From assembly GCF_003946555.1 (NCBI RefSeq), contig NZ_RHOO01000013.1, positions 1 through 64,000 of the forward strand: a DNA stretch of 64,000 nt, written 5' to 3'. The notes beneath the pieces were generated by a model. It worked only from the letters and a program-made list of their open reading frames with translations, was not told the DNA's origin and ran no database searches. The stretch comes from Companilactobacillus hulinensis (GTDB lineage Bacteria > Bacillota > Bacilli > Lactobacillales > Lactobacillaceae). A program made the translations under genes and the position numbers. This document shows positions 17,201 to 26,382 of the stretch, piece by piece. The stretch's first letter is position 1. Every line of letters starts with the position of its first letter.

Positions 17201-20000
17201 TGAGACTTTGCATAATAGTTGTCAGATTATCAGAATCAGTAGTTTCAGTAACTTCTGATGCGAGCTTTGTAGATTCCTCATTGCGTGTCTTCAACAATTC
17301 GTTAATAAAGGCTGCTAATGAACTGTCAGTTGGTGCCTCGACAACTTTTCCATCCAGAGTTGTCTTAGCCCAATCGACTTTATCAGTTGGTAATGCATTT
17401 AATGCTTTATCAATATCATCTTGAGTGGCAGGACCATACGCCGGCACGTTAATAGTAGACTCTGCATCATCTTTGGAATTGGTAATGCTCAATTGATAAT
17501 AATCATTTATTTTAGGAACCTTAATCGTATACGTACAATTAGATTCTCCATCATAAGTAACTTGTGGTTCTTCATCAGAAATCTTGTTAGCTGCATGACC
17601 TGAGACAATTTGCTTCAATTGCCCTAATGTTTGTATAGTCATCGGAATATTTAATTGTCCATCAATCGGTTGAGCCGTAAATATTTCCTTATTACTATCC
17701 TCATCTACATACTTTGTTGTATTGGTTACTTTAACAGGATTGTAAACCAGATTTAACGAGAATGTGGCCGAAGAAGTTGACTTTCCTTGGCTCATAAGGC
17801 TATCCATACTACTCATAAAGAATTTATTTAACATAGTTAATAGATCAGCTGCCTTGGTATTTGGAGGTAAAGGATCTTCAGGTGTAAGCGGATCATCTAT
17901 TTCATGATTTCTATAGAACTCAAGAACTTGACCGTAAGTTAAATCGTTAACTCCTATAAGATCAGATAGCTTAACTGTCAGATCGTCATCAACAATATGG
18001 ATTTTTATCCCTGTGTTATCCAAATCAACTGTTCTATTCTTCTCTAGTTGTGGCTGCAAAGCTTCAAATGTAACGTTATTTTCATCAGGTGCATTATACT
18101 CAACTTTTTTAGTAATAGTATTTGTGCATATTGTTTCTTTAGTAGGCAATATTTCATTTTCTGTTACATCAAAATTCCACGGTTGTACTTTAGCCACGGT
18201 AAATTCATACGTATAGTCTTTAACATCAGGTACCACATCCAATCCTAGCAAAGGTAACTTAGTAGATGGTCCACTAACCTTCACAGCGGTTTTTGAATAT
18301 CCAGGGAAATCGGGATTCACTTTTATTTCCGAATTAGGTACTCCCCAATTATTAGCTACTACATTGTCTTTACCTGGCACATCAATAGGAGACATATCTT
18401 CATTCAAATAATGAATTTCATATGGCACTCTTCCATAAATTGCTTTCCAAGTTGTTACAGTTCTTAATGATGGGGCATAGTATTCTCCACCTACACTGTA
18501 TGAATTGATAAGATCTGCAGTATTAAATCTTTTATTTATATTATTTGTGTCATACCATCCCTTAGAATAAATAGCGGATTCTTTATCTAATTCAGAATTA
18601 GTCAAATCAATATCACTACTAATCGTTATACTATTCAGACTAGAAATGTCACCTAATATCCCGTTATTACCCATTCCATTTGTAGCACTAATAGAAAAAT
18701 GGAAACCAGAAATATCTAAACTCTCAAGGTTATCATCATTGGAAAACATGTAAGCTCCCAACACATTTTCAGCTGTTATGTCGGAAAAATTTATATTTTT
18801 TAAATTATGGTTTTCAGCAAAGGCCCTTGTCATCATTGAATTACTAAAATTTAGCCCTGATAAATCTGCGCTTTCAATACCACTCCTATAAAAAAAGTGG
18901 GTAAAATCAGATTCATCTTTTATTTGATTCTTCCATCCACTTAAATCTATTTCTCTTAAGCTGGATGTATTCATAAACATACTTCTAAATATCTTGGTTT
19001 GAGACACATCTAAGTTCGATATATTTATTTCGTTAATATCACTTAAACCAGAAAATAAACTATCTAAATCATCTCCAGCCACTGTTCTCTCAGAAAAAAT
19101 AACCTTTTTTATTTTGTTACTATTAGGATAATCGCAAAATCTTCTAAACTTAGCATCATCATTAACATCCCCCACTGAATATGGATCAACAACAATACCA
19201 GGACCAATGTGTAAAGTACCTATATCATCCACATACCATTTACTACCACCTTCCACTGGAATTTGTAATTTAAAATCTGAGGATTCATAATCTGCATCAC
19301 TAAAATCACTTGACGGAGTCTCAACATCTTTCACAGCATTATTGCTATCATTAATGGTTTTAATATTATCCACACTTGATTCAGGATCCGAAGTATTAAT
19401 ATTCTTTTGTGGTTCTACAGATAAATTATCAGCACTAACTTCATTGTGCTGACTTACATCTGAACTTTTAACATAAACATCATAACTATCCTGTCCGGAT
19501 TTCAAAGTTATATTAGTGGAAACAGTATTCAATGAATTATCTGAATAAACTTCTGTAGAATCATATCCATCTGGAGTTAATCCCAAATCTTTAAGCGACT
19601 GAACTGTGACCGATTCTCCATCAGTTCCGTTTGTGCCTGTAACTGTCTTAAGAATCTGACCACCTTGACTGCCACCAACGGCAACATAGTTAATTGCATA
19701 GTTGAACGTATCTGCTACATTTGAATTTGGTTGAACTGCTTTATCATTATCTGTGCTTGCTACATTTGAAGCAGTCTGATCATTTGACGGTTCAGCGGTT
19801 GGTGTTACATTTTGTGTCGTTGCCGCATCTGAAGCCGATTCAGTTACATCAGCCTTAACAGTATTGATTGTTGAAGCTCCCAGTAACATTGCTCCACCTA
19901 CAAAAGCTAATGTTGACTTAACAACCCAATTTTTACCTGATTTATATAATTTCTTTCTCATTATGGCATTCGGATCACGCTTTAATTGTTGAAATCTCAT
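14286..20000 (-). CDS. Giant KxYKxGKxW / SLAP-domain surface protein with BspA-like repeats (copy 2)
   Basis: 1904 residues from the ATG at 20000. GGGGAG lies eight bases upstream, while a GTG three codons earlier would overlap it. The signal peptide is nearly the same as copy 1. At about 230-500 it has BspA-like DUF285 leucine-rich repeats (SLFSGLSDINEINISNLDVS, SLREIDLSGWKN, NLESLDISGF). Next come MucBP-like modules (YEIHYLNEDMSPIDV...) and repeated modules shared with copy 1, then three SLAP domains. The first two SLAP domains are almost identical to copy 1, but the end (SYYRIADDAFVKMSDVLPN) matches copy 3, which suggests gene conversion. Leucine-rich BspA repeats often bind host or matrix proteins; here the ligand is unknown. 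Confidence 0.85.
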   Translation of the reverse strand: MRFQQLKRDPNAIMRKKLYKSGKNWVVKSTLAFVGGAMLLGASTINTVKADVTESASDAATTQNVTPTAEPSNDQTASNVASTDNDKAVQPNSNVADTFNYAINYVAVGGSQGGQILKTVTGTNGTDGESVTVQSLKDLGLTPDGYDSTEVYSDNSLNTVSTNITLKSGQDSYDVYVKSSDVSQHNEVSADNLSVEPQKNINTSDPESSVDNIKTINDSNNAVKDVETPSSDFSDADYESSDFKLQIPVEGGSKWYVDDIGTLHIGPGIVVDPYSVGDVNDDAKFRRFCDYPNSNKIKKVIFSERTVAGDDLDSLFSGLSDINEINISNLDVSQTKIFRSMFMNTSSLREIDLSGWKNQIKDESDFTHFFYRSGIESADLSGLNFSNSMMTRAFAENHNLKNINFSDITAENVLGAYMFSNDDNLESLDISGFHFSISATNGMGNNGILGDISSLNSITISSDIDLTNSELDKESAIYSKGWYDTNNINKRFNTADLINSYSVGGEYYAPSLRTVTTWKAIYGRVPYEIHYLNEDMSPIDVPGKDNVVANNWGVPNSEIKVNPDFPGYSKTAVKVSGPSTKLPLLGLDVVPDVKDYTYEFTVAKVQPWNFDVTENEILPTKETICTNTITKKVEYNAPDENNVTFEALQPQLEKNRTVDLDNTGIKIHIVDDDLTVKLSDLIGVNDLTYGQVLEFYRNHEIDDPLTPEDPLPPNTKAADLLTMLNKFFMSSMDSLMSQGKSTSSATFSLNLVYNPVKVTNTTKYVDEDSNKEIFTAQPIDGQLNIPMTIQTLGQLKQIVSGHAANKISDEEPQVTYDGESNCTYTIKVPKINDYYQLSITNSKDDAESTINVPAYGPATQDDIDKALNALPTDKVDWAKTTLDGKVVEAPTDSSLAAFINELLKTRNEESTKLASEVTETTDSDNLTTIMQSLNVVYKQEVNYTVHYRLEGQKDEFLSVPNNKGYVGDPIQISTLKQLGKITPSYAANTVNIDPGSSNILNETQDYYVTVPKTASENYYEIHIIQNGIDGEELNSIDVNIPMYGTADTLSSDILDNDKVKNLEIDYYKSLFTSGDIVDGNLGKSLDDAEVYKTPSNVIDLINEGVIVPSNDASIGASMIIANDSNTDRFPFVDTYVLQYKTKQATYKVRYVHKNADGTIEMLFEDPADHTSDVGQPVETKTLGEFGPDAVSPGYAAGSVDITQVVSDSGDITYDINVPTVDYYYTLNIKGKDSNNAATSATINVPRYGSASDGDIQTAVDKFSTDHIDWKGMGIDGQTSLLDYVSGLIAKENAASTELAKNAGATTDTIPSTTNQTLDLAYKEQVTYNVNYVAEDDNTKVLYSEPGTHTGDVGDPVEVAPLGTNAQPGYAAGSVDTTQKVVSGQKTYNISVSKINGYYKLTINGNGKSEEISIPKYGNTADKDVQDAISTLSDQDVDWSNVKVGNTTIKSVDDLIKYVADKGSESKNLTPDSDSDNLVTTDETLKLSYLTPKVNYTVNYVTSDGTTIYSDKSQTGRVGDKVTLPTITQLVKEGTLSGKLAGHKADSPATITLTDNDTYTVSIPTISDYLTLNINQTDSNKKPLTTVSTNVPMYGQAPTDVKGLSDKKVDWNNSTVDGKKLSDLANAYGLSTDTAKMSDLVKAILTDANGKSSAFATDTNEDDSKAGNVMNLNVQYKADENNNSGNNTGSNTDNSGNSDNNGESDTGTIVKKSQNVATTGQIVTLYNDKGEIVRNRALAVNSGWYSDEEYTLNGVKYYRVATGEFAKASDVYVYEPMKKSYIKVYDDQIGDLINYLGNPVKNRSLAPSSEWVTDRYALINGNKYYRVATGEFAKLDQVYLYQYTDKVVRTNSNIVPVYDERGNKMDETLPANTSYRADRIVTISGVSYYRIADDAFVKMSDVLPN

Positions 20001-20079
20001 AGTCCACACTCCCCGACATTTTACATTCTATGTATTCGCTTATATTATATAACGATTTTTATATATTTACCTTACACAA

Positions 20080-20112
20080 AAAAAGAAGCCTCCAAAAAAG
20101 GCTTCTTTTTTT
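20080..20112 (-). terminator. Intrinsic terminator of the third giant SLAP gene
   Basis: AAAAAGAAGCC and GGCTTCTTTTT form a stem immediately after the stop at 20115. Confidence 0.88.
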
Positions 20113-20114
20113 GC

Positions 20115-23100
20115 TTAATTTGGCAAAACATCAGACTTCTTAACAAATTCATCATCTGCAATACGATAATAACTTACGCCATTAATAGTAACTATCATAT
20201 CGGCTGTATACGATATATTTGCTGGCAAAGTTATATTCAACTTAACACCACGTTCGTTATAAACGGGAACAGTTCTGTTTGTTTTAACATTTTGCTTGAT
20301 ACTTTCATATTTATAAACCTGATCAAGTTTCGCAAACTCACCAGTAGCAACACGATAATACTTCTCACCTTTGATGATTGCATATCTATCAGTTACCCAC
20401 TCACTTGATGATGCAAGTGAACGATTCTTAATTGGATCACCTAAGTCATCGACCAAGTTACCGATTTGATCATTATAAACTCGAATATCAGATTTTTTCA
20501 TTGGTTCGTAAGCATATACAGCATCAACTTTGGCGAATTCGTCAGTAGCAACACGATAGTACTTCTCACCTTTGAATGTATAAATCTCATCACTATACCA
20601 AGCCGTATTAGTACCCAAAGCACGATTACGGACAATGTCGCCTTGCTTATTATACAAGGTTACAATCTGACCCGTTGTAGCAATATCTTGTGGCTTCTTA
20701 ACTATTGTTCCAGTGTCAGAATCATCAGTGTTATTATCCGAATTATCTGTGTTGGAACCTGTATTACTATCTGAGTTGTTACTCTCATCAGCTTTGTAAG
20801 TGACATCGAGGTTCAGCGTATTTCCGGCCTTGGTATCATCAGCGGTGTTATCCTTCGCAAATGAATTTGAAGTAGTATTTACTTCGGTCAAAACAGCCTT
20901 AACTAAGTCATTCAGACTTGCACTGTCAATTGATAATCCCAGCTTACTTGCAAGATTGCTCAATGTCATACCATCAACTGAGGTTCCATCATTTAGTTTG
21001 AAGTTCCCACTGACTTTGGAGTTATCCCAATCGACTTTCTTATCAGATAATCCGGCTACGTCAGTTGAAGCTTGTCCGTACATTGGAACATTTGTGGAAA
21101 CAGTCGCTAATGGCTTCTTATCAGAATCAGTTTGAGAAATATTCAAAGTTAAGTAATCGGCAACCGTTGGAACTTTGACATCATAATTGTTATCACTAGT
21201 CAAAGTAATTGAAGCTGGACTATCAGCACTATAACCTGCAACTTTATTCTTCAAAGCACCATTTTGAACTAACTGACTGATTGTTGGAACGTCAACTTTA
21301 TCTCCAACTCGACCAGATTGACCGGTCTCAGAATACAAAACTTTGGTTGGATCATTGCTTGATACATAGTTGATTGTGTAATCAACCTTTGGTGCTAGAT
21401 AGGCTAAGTTCAAAGTTTGACTAGTTGTTGGCAAGTCATCAGAATCGTATGACAACTTCGATGAATTTTGATTTTGTTCAGAAATCAAACTATCGATATA
21501 TGAAGTTAAATCACTAGCCGATGCAACTGTGGCATCACCTAATTTGGTATTCGCCCAATCAATATCAGTTCCTGACACCCTAGCAATTGAATCCTTAACT
21601 GAGGCGTCATCAGCTGAACCGTATTTTGGAACACTGATGGTTGCAGAAGCGGTCTTGTTATTGGCATCCCTACCATTGATAGTCAAATCATAATAATCGT
21701 TGGTCGTTGGAACAGTGACATCATACGTTGTTTCAGATGTAATTGTTCCCACATCACCAATCTTGTTAGCTGCATAACCTGGTTTAACTTGTTTGAGATT
21801 GGCTAATGTATCGGCGACCACTGGATCTCCGACATATCCGGTATTAGAAGTTGTGTACAAGACTGTCTCGCCATCAGCTCCGAGATAGTTAACTTTATAC
21901 GTTACTTGTTCTTTATAACCGACGTCCAAAGTTTGACTAACAGTTGGCTGTGTATCAGTTGTCGCGCTGGCATTCTTAGCCAAATCCGTTGATGCGGTAT
22001 TTTCTTTAGCAATTAAATCTTTAATATAGCTATCCAATGATGCTGGATTACTAATTGTTTCATTGTTTAATTGCAAGTTGCTCAAATCTATATGTTCACT
22101 TGATAAGTCAGCAACAGCATTTTGAACCGTTGTATCATCAACTGAACCGTATCTTGGAATACTGATACTTGTGGAGATATCCTTGCCATCCGCGTCTTTC
22201 CCATTGATTGTTAGTTTGTAATAATCATTTACTGTTGGAACTTGAACATCGTAAGTATCTTGACCAGAAACAATTTCTGGTGCTACACCGACGCTTGTTG
22301 CAGCGTACCCTGGTCTGATTTGGTTAAGATTTGCTAAAGTATCGATTTTTACTGGATCTCCAACATTGCCGACTTGTTTATTAGAATCCGAATACAATAT
22401 TGTTTTCCCATCAGTTCCTACATAATTGACGTTATATCCGACTTGTTCTTTGTATGCTATATCAAATGTATAGATGTATGGGGTAGATGCAACAGTATCA
22501 TAATCATTCTGTTCTAGACTCCATGTATTATTGCCATCTATACCCAGATTGAACATACTCTCTAACGCAGAGTTAGTATTACTAGTCACAACAGATGAAA
22601 GATTATGGTCACCTCCTCCATCATGTAGGTTCACCGTGGACTTATCTTTATCCAATTGGTAATTATCTATATCGAAGCAACCCTTGCTTACATGAGCAGC
22701 TTCTCCATACATAGGAAAATCAACCCATTGTGTTTGAATAACCTTTCCCGTATTTTCATCCCTTTGAATAATTTCATATTGAAGGAAATATTTACTTAGG
22801 GTCTTAGGCACGGTGACATAATAATCAACAACTCCATCTTTCAACACTTGGCTATCTGAATCGATATTGACAATATTGACGGCATAGCCTGGTATTTTAG
22901 CTTTTAACTTGCCGTCCCTTACTAATTCACCGATTGTTGGAACCGTTATATTACTTCCTATTATTCCAGTGGCAGATACGGACACAGGTACAGATGCAGA
23001 TGTTAATTGCTCTCCATCTTCAGATTGATAATTCAATGTATAGTTAACTTTATTAGACAGATACACAAGCGTAACAACTAAGCGATCATTTGATAAAGAG

Positions 23101-25187
23101 CTGGGATCTTGATTCTCCAACTCCTCAAACATTTGAACAAGGTTATTAACTAAATAAGCTCCCGTTGTTGAGCTAGGCAAGGATGCAGATGGAGAATCAC
23201 TCCCATCAATCTGAGCTTCAAGCATTTGATTCCAAGTAAAGTCCGTGTCATTAAATTTATCCGATAACTTGTGGTTTAAAGCATTTCCTCCAACTTCCAT
23301 ATCAAAGCTAGTATTATCAAGATCCAACTTTCTATTTTTTTCCAGCTCTCCTGTAACTTTAGACACAGCGGCAGTATTATTATCTGCATTATTATATTCC
23401 AAATCAGCAAAATGAGAATCTACCAGAGTCTCAGGTTCCTCAGCTTCATAAACTGTAAGTTTCTGTTTCACAACAGTTGGCACTTTCAAATTAATTATTT
23501 GGGGATTTGTGGCTGTACCAGTGGATAACGTAGTAACGGATCCATCAGAAAGAACTCCTGTTTTTGAATAACCCGGTATATTCACGTCCAAAGGTATTGG
23601 ACTTCCAGATGGTGCTATACCTGTAACAACATAATCTTTACCACCAACTTTCAATGGATTATTAGTTTCAGCATCAAAATAATGAATTTCATAAGATACC
23701 TGCACGTCAATAGCGGTCCATGTTACTATTCCACCTTTACGTGTATCCGTACTTCCGGCACTATAAATACCATTTAACTCCTTATTGCTTATTTGATTAT
23801 TGCCATCAGTCCAACCATTAAAGTTTCTTACTGTATATACTTTATCTTCTCCATTTTCATTTTTTACCTTAGTGAATGTCTGAGATAAACTTACGCCGTA
23901 CAAAACCATATCACTGTTAAGTTTCAATTTTCTTAAGTTATTTGTACCATCAAACATTTGAGAATCATTATCTGAAACAAAATAGAAGTTTGAAAGGTCT
24001 ATGCTTTCTAGAGCATTATCCCCCTGAAATGCCGCACCGGCATTGGAAACATTTTGTGGAGTTGTATTTGGCAATTCAACATTTGTTAACTGCTCATCAT
24101 ACCTAAAGATGCCATAAATATTCGTTCCATCATCAAGTGGTCCATTTAAATTAAATCCTGAAATATTAACGTTTGTAACTCCACTATTTGAAAACATATA
24201 TGTGAAAGAACTTCCAGCTAACATGTTTTTCCACCCAGATAAATCTAACGATTTCAACTTTGAAGTATTAGAAAACATGCCATTAAAAAATTTGGTTTTA
24301 GATACATCCAGATTATTAATATCTACACTTTCCAGATTTTTAAGCGAATTAAAATACGATTGGAGACTTGTACCGGCTACGGTTCCTTTTTCAAAAACAG
24401 CTTTTTTAATGTCATCATTATAACTATATGCATTCCAAGTGCTACCCTGACTACCGTCAACTGTTGGATTAGCTACTATACCAGGTCCAATATACAATGT
24501 CCCATCAGTATCTAAATACCACTGGCTACCTGTACCAAGATCTATTCCTTGATTTGTACCATCATCAATGAAAAATTTTCCTTGATGATCCGCAGCTATA
24601 TTTGATGGAATAGTAAATGCGCTGCTATCAGATATCGTCTGTGTGTCATTAGTTGTATCACTTGCCGTAGTTGAATCTGCAATATCAATATTTTCTGCAT
24701 CAACTGGTTCATTTTCCGCTTTTGGTTTTACATTATCAGTTGGAGCTAATTGTGCATCTTTAGTTTCATTTACAGCATCAGTGCCTGAACTGGGTACATT
24801 TTGTTGTGGCTCAACACCTGTATTATCTTTATTTTGTTGCTCACCGACTGTGGTATTAGTCGATGTATTTGTTTGCTCATTTTCAGTATTTTGTTTATCT
24901 TCATTCAAAGATTGATCAGTAACTTGTGATGAGTCATCCGTGGTAGTGGGAGTCTCAGTTCCAGAACCACTAGAACTCCTATTCGAACCTTGCACAACCT
25001 CAGTGTTGTCCTGATTACCAGTCGAACTATCAACAGCATCAGCTTGAACAGAAGTTGCACCCATGCCTAACATTGCAAGTCCGCCGACAAATGTCAAAGT
25101 CGACATGACTACCCAATTCTTACCTGACTTATATAATTTTTTTCTCATTACAGCATTTGGATCATGCTTTAATTGTTGAAACCTCAT
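20115..25187 (-). CDS. KxYKxGKxW / SLAP-domain surface protein with BspA-like repeats (copy 3)
   Basis: 1690 residues, start ATG with GGGGAG eight bases before. The signal peptide resembles copies 1 and 2 (MRFQQLKHDPNAVMRKKLYK). A long Gln/Thr/Asn/Asp-rich linker covers about 50-200. BspA-like DUF285 repeats lie at about 210-470 (SLKNLESVDINNLDVSKTKF, KLKSLDLSGWKNML). MucBP-like and copy-1-type modules follow, then three SLAP domains ending SYYRIADDEFVKKSDVLPN. It is secreted and held by SLAP-wall contacts. It is the shortest and probably the most divergent of the three tandem paralogues. No sortase motif is present in any of them. Confidence 0.85.
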   Translation of the reverse strand: MRFQQLKHDPNAVMRKKLYKSGKNWVVMSTLTFVGGLAMLGMGATSVQADAVDSSTGNQDNTEVVQGSNRSSSGSGTETPTTTDDSSQVTDQSLNEDKQNTENEQTNTSTNTTVGEQQNKDNTGVEPQQNVPSSGTDAVNETKDAQLAPTDNVKPKAENEPVDAENIDIADSTTASDTTNDTQTISDSSAFTIPSNIAADHQGKFFIDDGTNQGIDLGTGSQWYLDTDGTLYIGPGIVANPTVDGSQGSTWNAYSYNDDIKKAVFEKGTVAGTSLQSYFNSLKNLESVDINNLDVSKTKFFNGMFSNTSKLKSLDLSGWKNMLAGSSFTYMFSNSGVTNVNISGFNLNGPLDDGTNIYGIFRYDEQLTNVELPNTTPQNVSNAGAAFQGDNALESIDLSNFYFVSDNDSQMFDGTNNLRKLKLNSDMVLYGVSLSQTFTKVKNENGEDKVYTVRNFNGWTDGNNQISNKELNGIYSAGSTDTRKGGIVTWTAIDVQVSYEIHYFDAETNNPLKVGGKDYVVTGIAPSGSPIPLDVNIPGYSKTGVLSDGSVTTLSTGTATNPQIINLKVPTVVKQKLTVYEAEEPETLVDSHFADLEYNNADNNTAAVSKVTGELEKNRKLDLDNTSFDMEVGGNALNHKLSDKFNDTDFTWNQMLEAQIDGSDSPSASLPSSTTGAYLVNNLVQMFEELENQDPSSLSNDRLVVTLVYLSNKVNYTLNYQSEDGEQLTSASVPVSVSATGIIGSNITVPTIGELVRDGKLKAKIPGYAVNIVNIDSDSQVLKDGVVDYYVTVPKTLSKYFLQYEIIQRDENTGKVIQTQWVDFPMYGEAAHVSKGCFDIDNYQLDKDKSTVNLHDGGGDHNLSSVVTSNTNSALESMFNLGIDGNNTWSLEQNDYDTVASTPYIYTFDIAYKEQVGYNVNYVGTDGKTILYSDSNKQVGNVGDPVKIDTLANLNQIRPGYAATSVGVAPEIVSGQDTYDVQVPTVNDYYKLTINGKDADGKDISTSISIPRYGSVDDTTVQNAVADLSSEHIDLSNLQLNNETISNPASLDSYIKDLIAKENTASTDLAKNASATTDTQPTVSQTLDVGYKEQVTYKVNYLGADGETVLYTTSNTGYVGDPVVADTLANLKQVKPGYAANKIGDVGTITSETTYDVTVPTTNDYYDLTINGRDANNKTASATISVPKYGSADDASVKDSIARVSGTDIDWANTKLGDATVASASDLTSYIDSLISEQNQNSSKLSYDSDDLPTTSQTLNLAYLAPKVDYTINYVSSNDPTKVLYSETGQSGRVGDKVDVPTISQLVQNGALKNKVAGYSADSPASITLTSDNNYDVKVPTVADYLTLNISQTDSDKKPLATVSTNVPMYGQASTDVAGLSDKKVDWDNSKVSGNFKLNDGTSVDGMTLSNLASKLGLSIDSASLNDLVKAVLTEVNTTSNSFAKDNTADDTKAGNTLNLDVTYKADESNNSDSNTGSNTDNSDNNTDDSDTGTIVKKPQDIATTGQIVTLYNKQGDIVRNRALGTNTAWYSDEIYTFKGEKYYRVATDEFAKVDAVYAYEPMKKSDIRVYNDQIGNLVDDLGDPIKNRSLASSSEWVTDRYAIIKGEKYYRVATGEFAKLDQVYKYESIKQNVKTNRTVPVYNERGVKLNITLPANISYTADMIVTINGVSYYRIADDEFVKKSDVLPN

Positions 25188-25265
25188 ATTATGTCACTCC
25201 CCTGCTTATATGACTCCATAATAGTCTTAAACTTTATAAAATGATTAATAAAATTTCTGAAAACA

Positions 25266-25295
25266 AAAAGGGAGCCTGCAAAAAGGCTTCCTTTT
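25266..25295 (-). terminator. Terminator left from a fourth SLAP gene
   Basis: AAAAGGGAGCC pairs with GGCTTCCTTTT. The same A-GCC/GGC-TTCC design follows copies 2 and 3, so it probably belonged to the lost fourth copy and now serves the yitT-like gene. Confidence 0.8.
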
Positions 25296-25308
25296 GGTGT
25301 TTTAAAAT

Positions 25309-25365
25309 TTAGTTTGACGAAACGTCAGGCATTTCATATTGTGATCATCTGACAAAATAACATTT
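25309..25365 (-). pseudogene. 3' remnant of a fourth SLAP surface-protein gene
   Basis: On the minus strand the sequence reads through GATGATC...ATGCCTGACGTTTCGTCAAACTAA, matching the coding ends of copies 2 and 3 (DD-x-F-V-K-x-SDVLPN) as DD...MPDVSSN with a frame slip. Only about 20 codons are left, followed at the right distance by the matching terminator. The rest of the gene is gone, and the yitT-like gene ends immediately upstream. Confidence 0.65.
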
Positions 25366-25390
25366 AACATAATTTCAATCCTGCTACGAA

Positions 25391-26242
25391 TTAGTTATCG
25401 CTAAAGTTACCCTTAATTTCAACAGTAGGTTGAATATTTATGAACGCAGTTGGATCGATTCTCAATACAACTTTCTTAGCGAAGAATAATTCATACTTCG
25501 TCAAAACCATAGTAATTGAGCCAATCCGCTCACCTGAATAAGCTCCAGTTAGGTTGTAATCAAGTGTTATTCCACGATGGATTGATTGCAATAATTCTTT
25601 GGAAATTTTATCAATAGCATGTGAATAAACCACGACGGTAACCTTTTGCTGCTGAATGTACATCTTGTCTACTAATACGTTCGAGATGTAAATTGACACC
25701 ATTGTGTACAATGCTAGTTCCCATCCGAAGACAAATCCGGCAACGACAACGATCATTGCATTAACCGCAAAACTGACTTGTCCGACTGTTCGTCCGGTAC
25801 TCTTCTGCACAATCAAGGCGATAACATCGGTCCCACCAGTCGAGAATCCGTTTCTAAAACAAATACCAATACCAACTCCAGTCATCACTCCACCAAAGAC
25901 TGATGCAAGCATCGGATCGTTCGTCACTGGGTGTAGCGGAATGAACAGGATACAAATTGAAGCTGACACGATAGCAATTAATGAAAGAATAGTAAACTTC
26001 TTACCAAGCTTCAGCCATGAAACAACTACTAGCGGAATATTGAAGATAAAATACCATAAATAAACTTGTGTATTAACATGTGCAAATTGTTCCAATAAAT
26101 TGACTACCAACTGTGAGGCACCCATGACCCCACTAGTGTAGATTTTTGATGGCTGCAAAAACAGCTGAATCCCCATCGCTGAGGTCACTCCATAGAACAT
26201 CGCGGCCAGTATACTCTTATAATATTTTTTGATGAATTCCAT
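25391..26242 (-). CDS. YitT family membrane protein (DUF161/DUF2179)
   Basis: 283 residues from the ATG at 26242, which has AGGGGTG eight bases upstream; a start 22 codons earlier lacks a ribosome site. Residues 1-200 hold five or six hydrophobic helices with the FLQPSKIYTSGVMGASQLVV and FRNGFSTGGTDVIALIVQ segments typical of YitT proteins. Residues 200-283 are the cytoplasmic DUF2179 domain (KVTVVVYSHAIDKISKELLQ, RGITLDYNLTGAYSGE). The role of the family is not established, and a transporter-like function is often assumed. It is transcribed divergently from the dehydrogenase at 26383. Confidence 0.88.
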   Translation of the reverse strand: MEFIKKYYKSILAAMFYGVTSAMGIQLFLQPSKIYTSGVMGASQLVVNLLEQFAHVNTQVYLWYFIFNIPLVVVSWLKLGKKFTILSLIAIVSASICILFIPLHPVTNDPMLASVFGGVMTGVGIGICFRNGFSTGGTDVIALIVQKSTGRTVGQVSFAVNAMIVVVAGFVFGWELALYTMVSIYISNVLVDKMYIQQQKVTVVVYSHAIDKISKELLQSIHRGITLDYNLTGAYSGERIGSITMVLTKYELFFAKKVVLRIDPTAFINIQPTVEIKGNFSDN

Positions 26243-26382
26243 GAAATCACCCCTTTTTGTATTTAGAAAACGATAACATTTTGCTCTCCAATCCTGATTA
26301 TATATCACGGACCGTCAAAACCCCACCACTATTTGACTAGAGTATACTAAAGATATCTAATAACTAATTTGGAGGTCATTTT

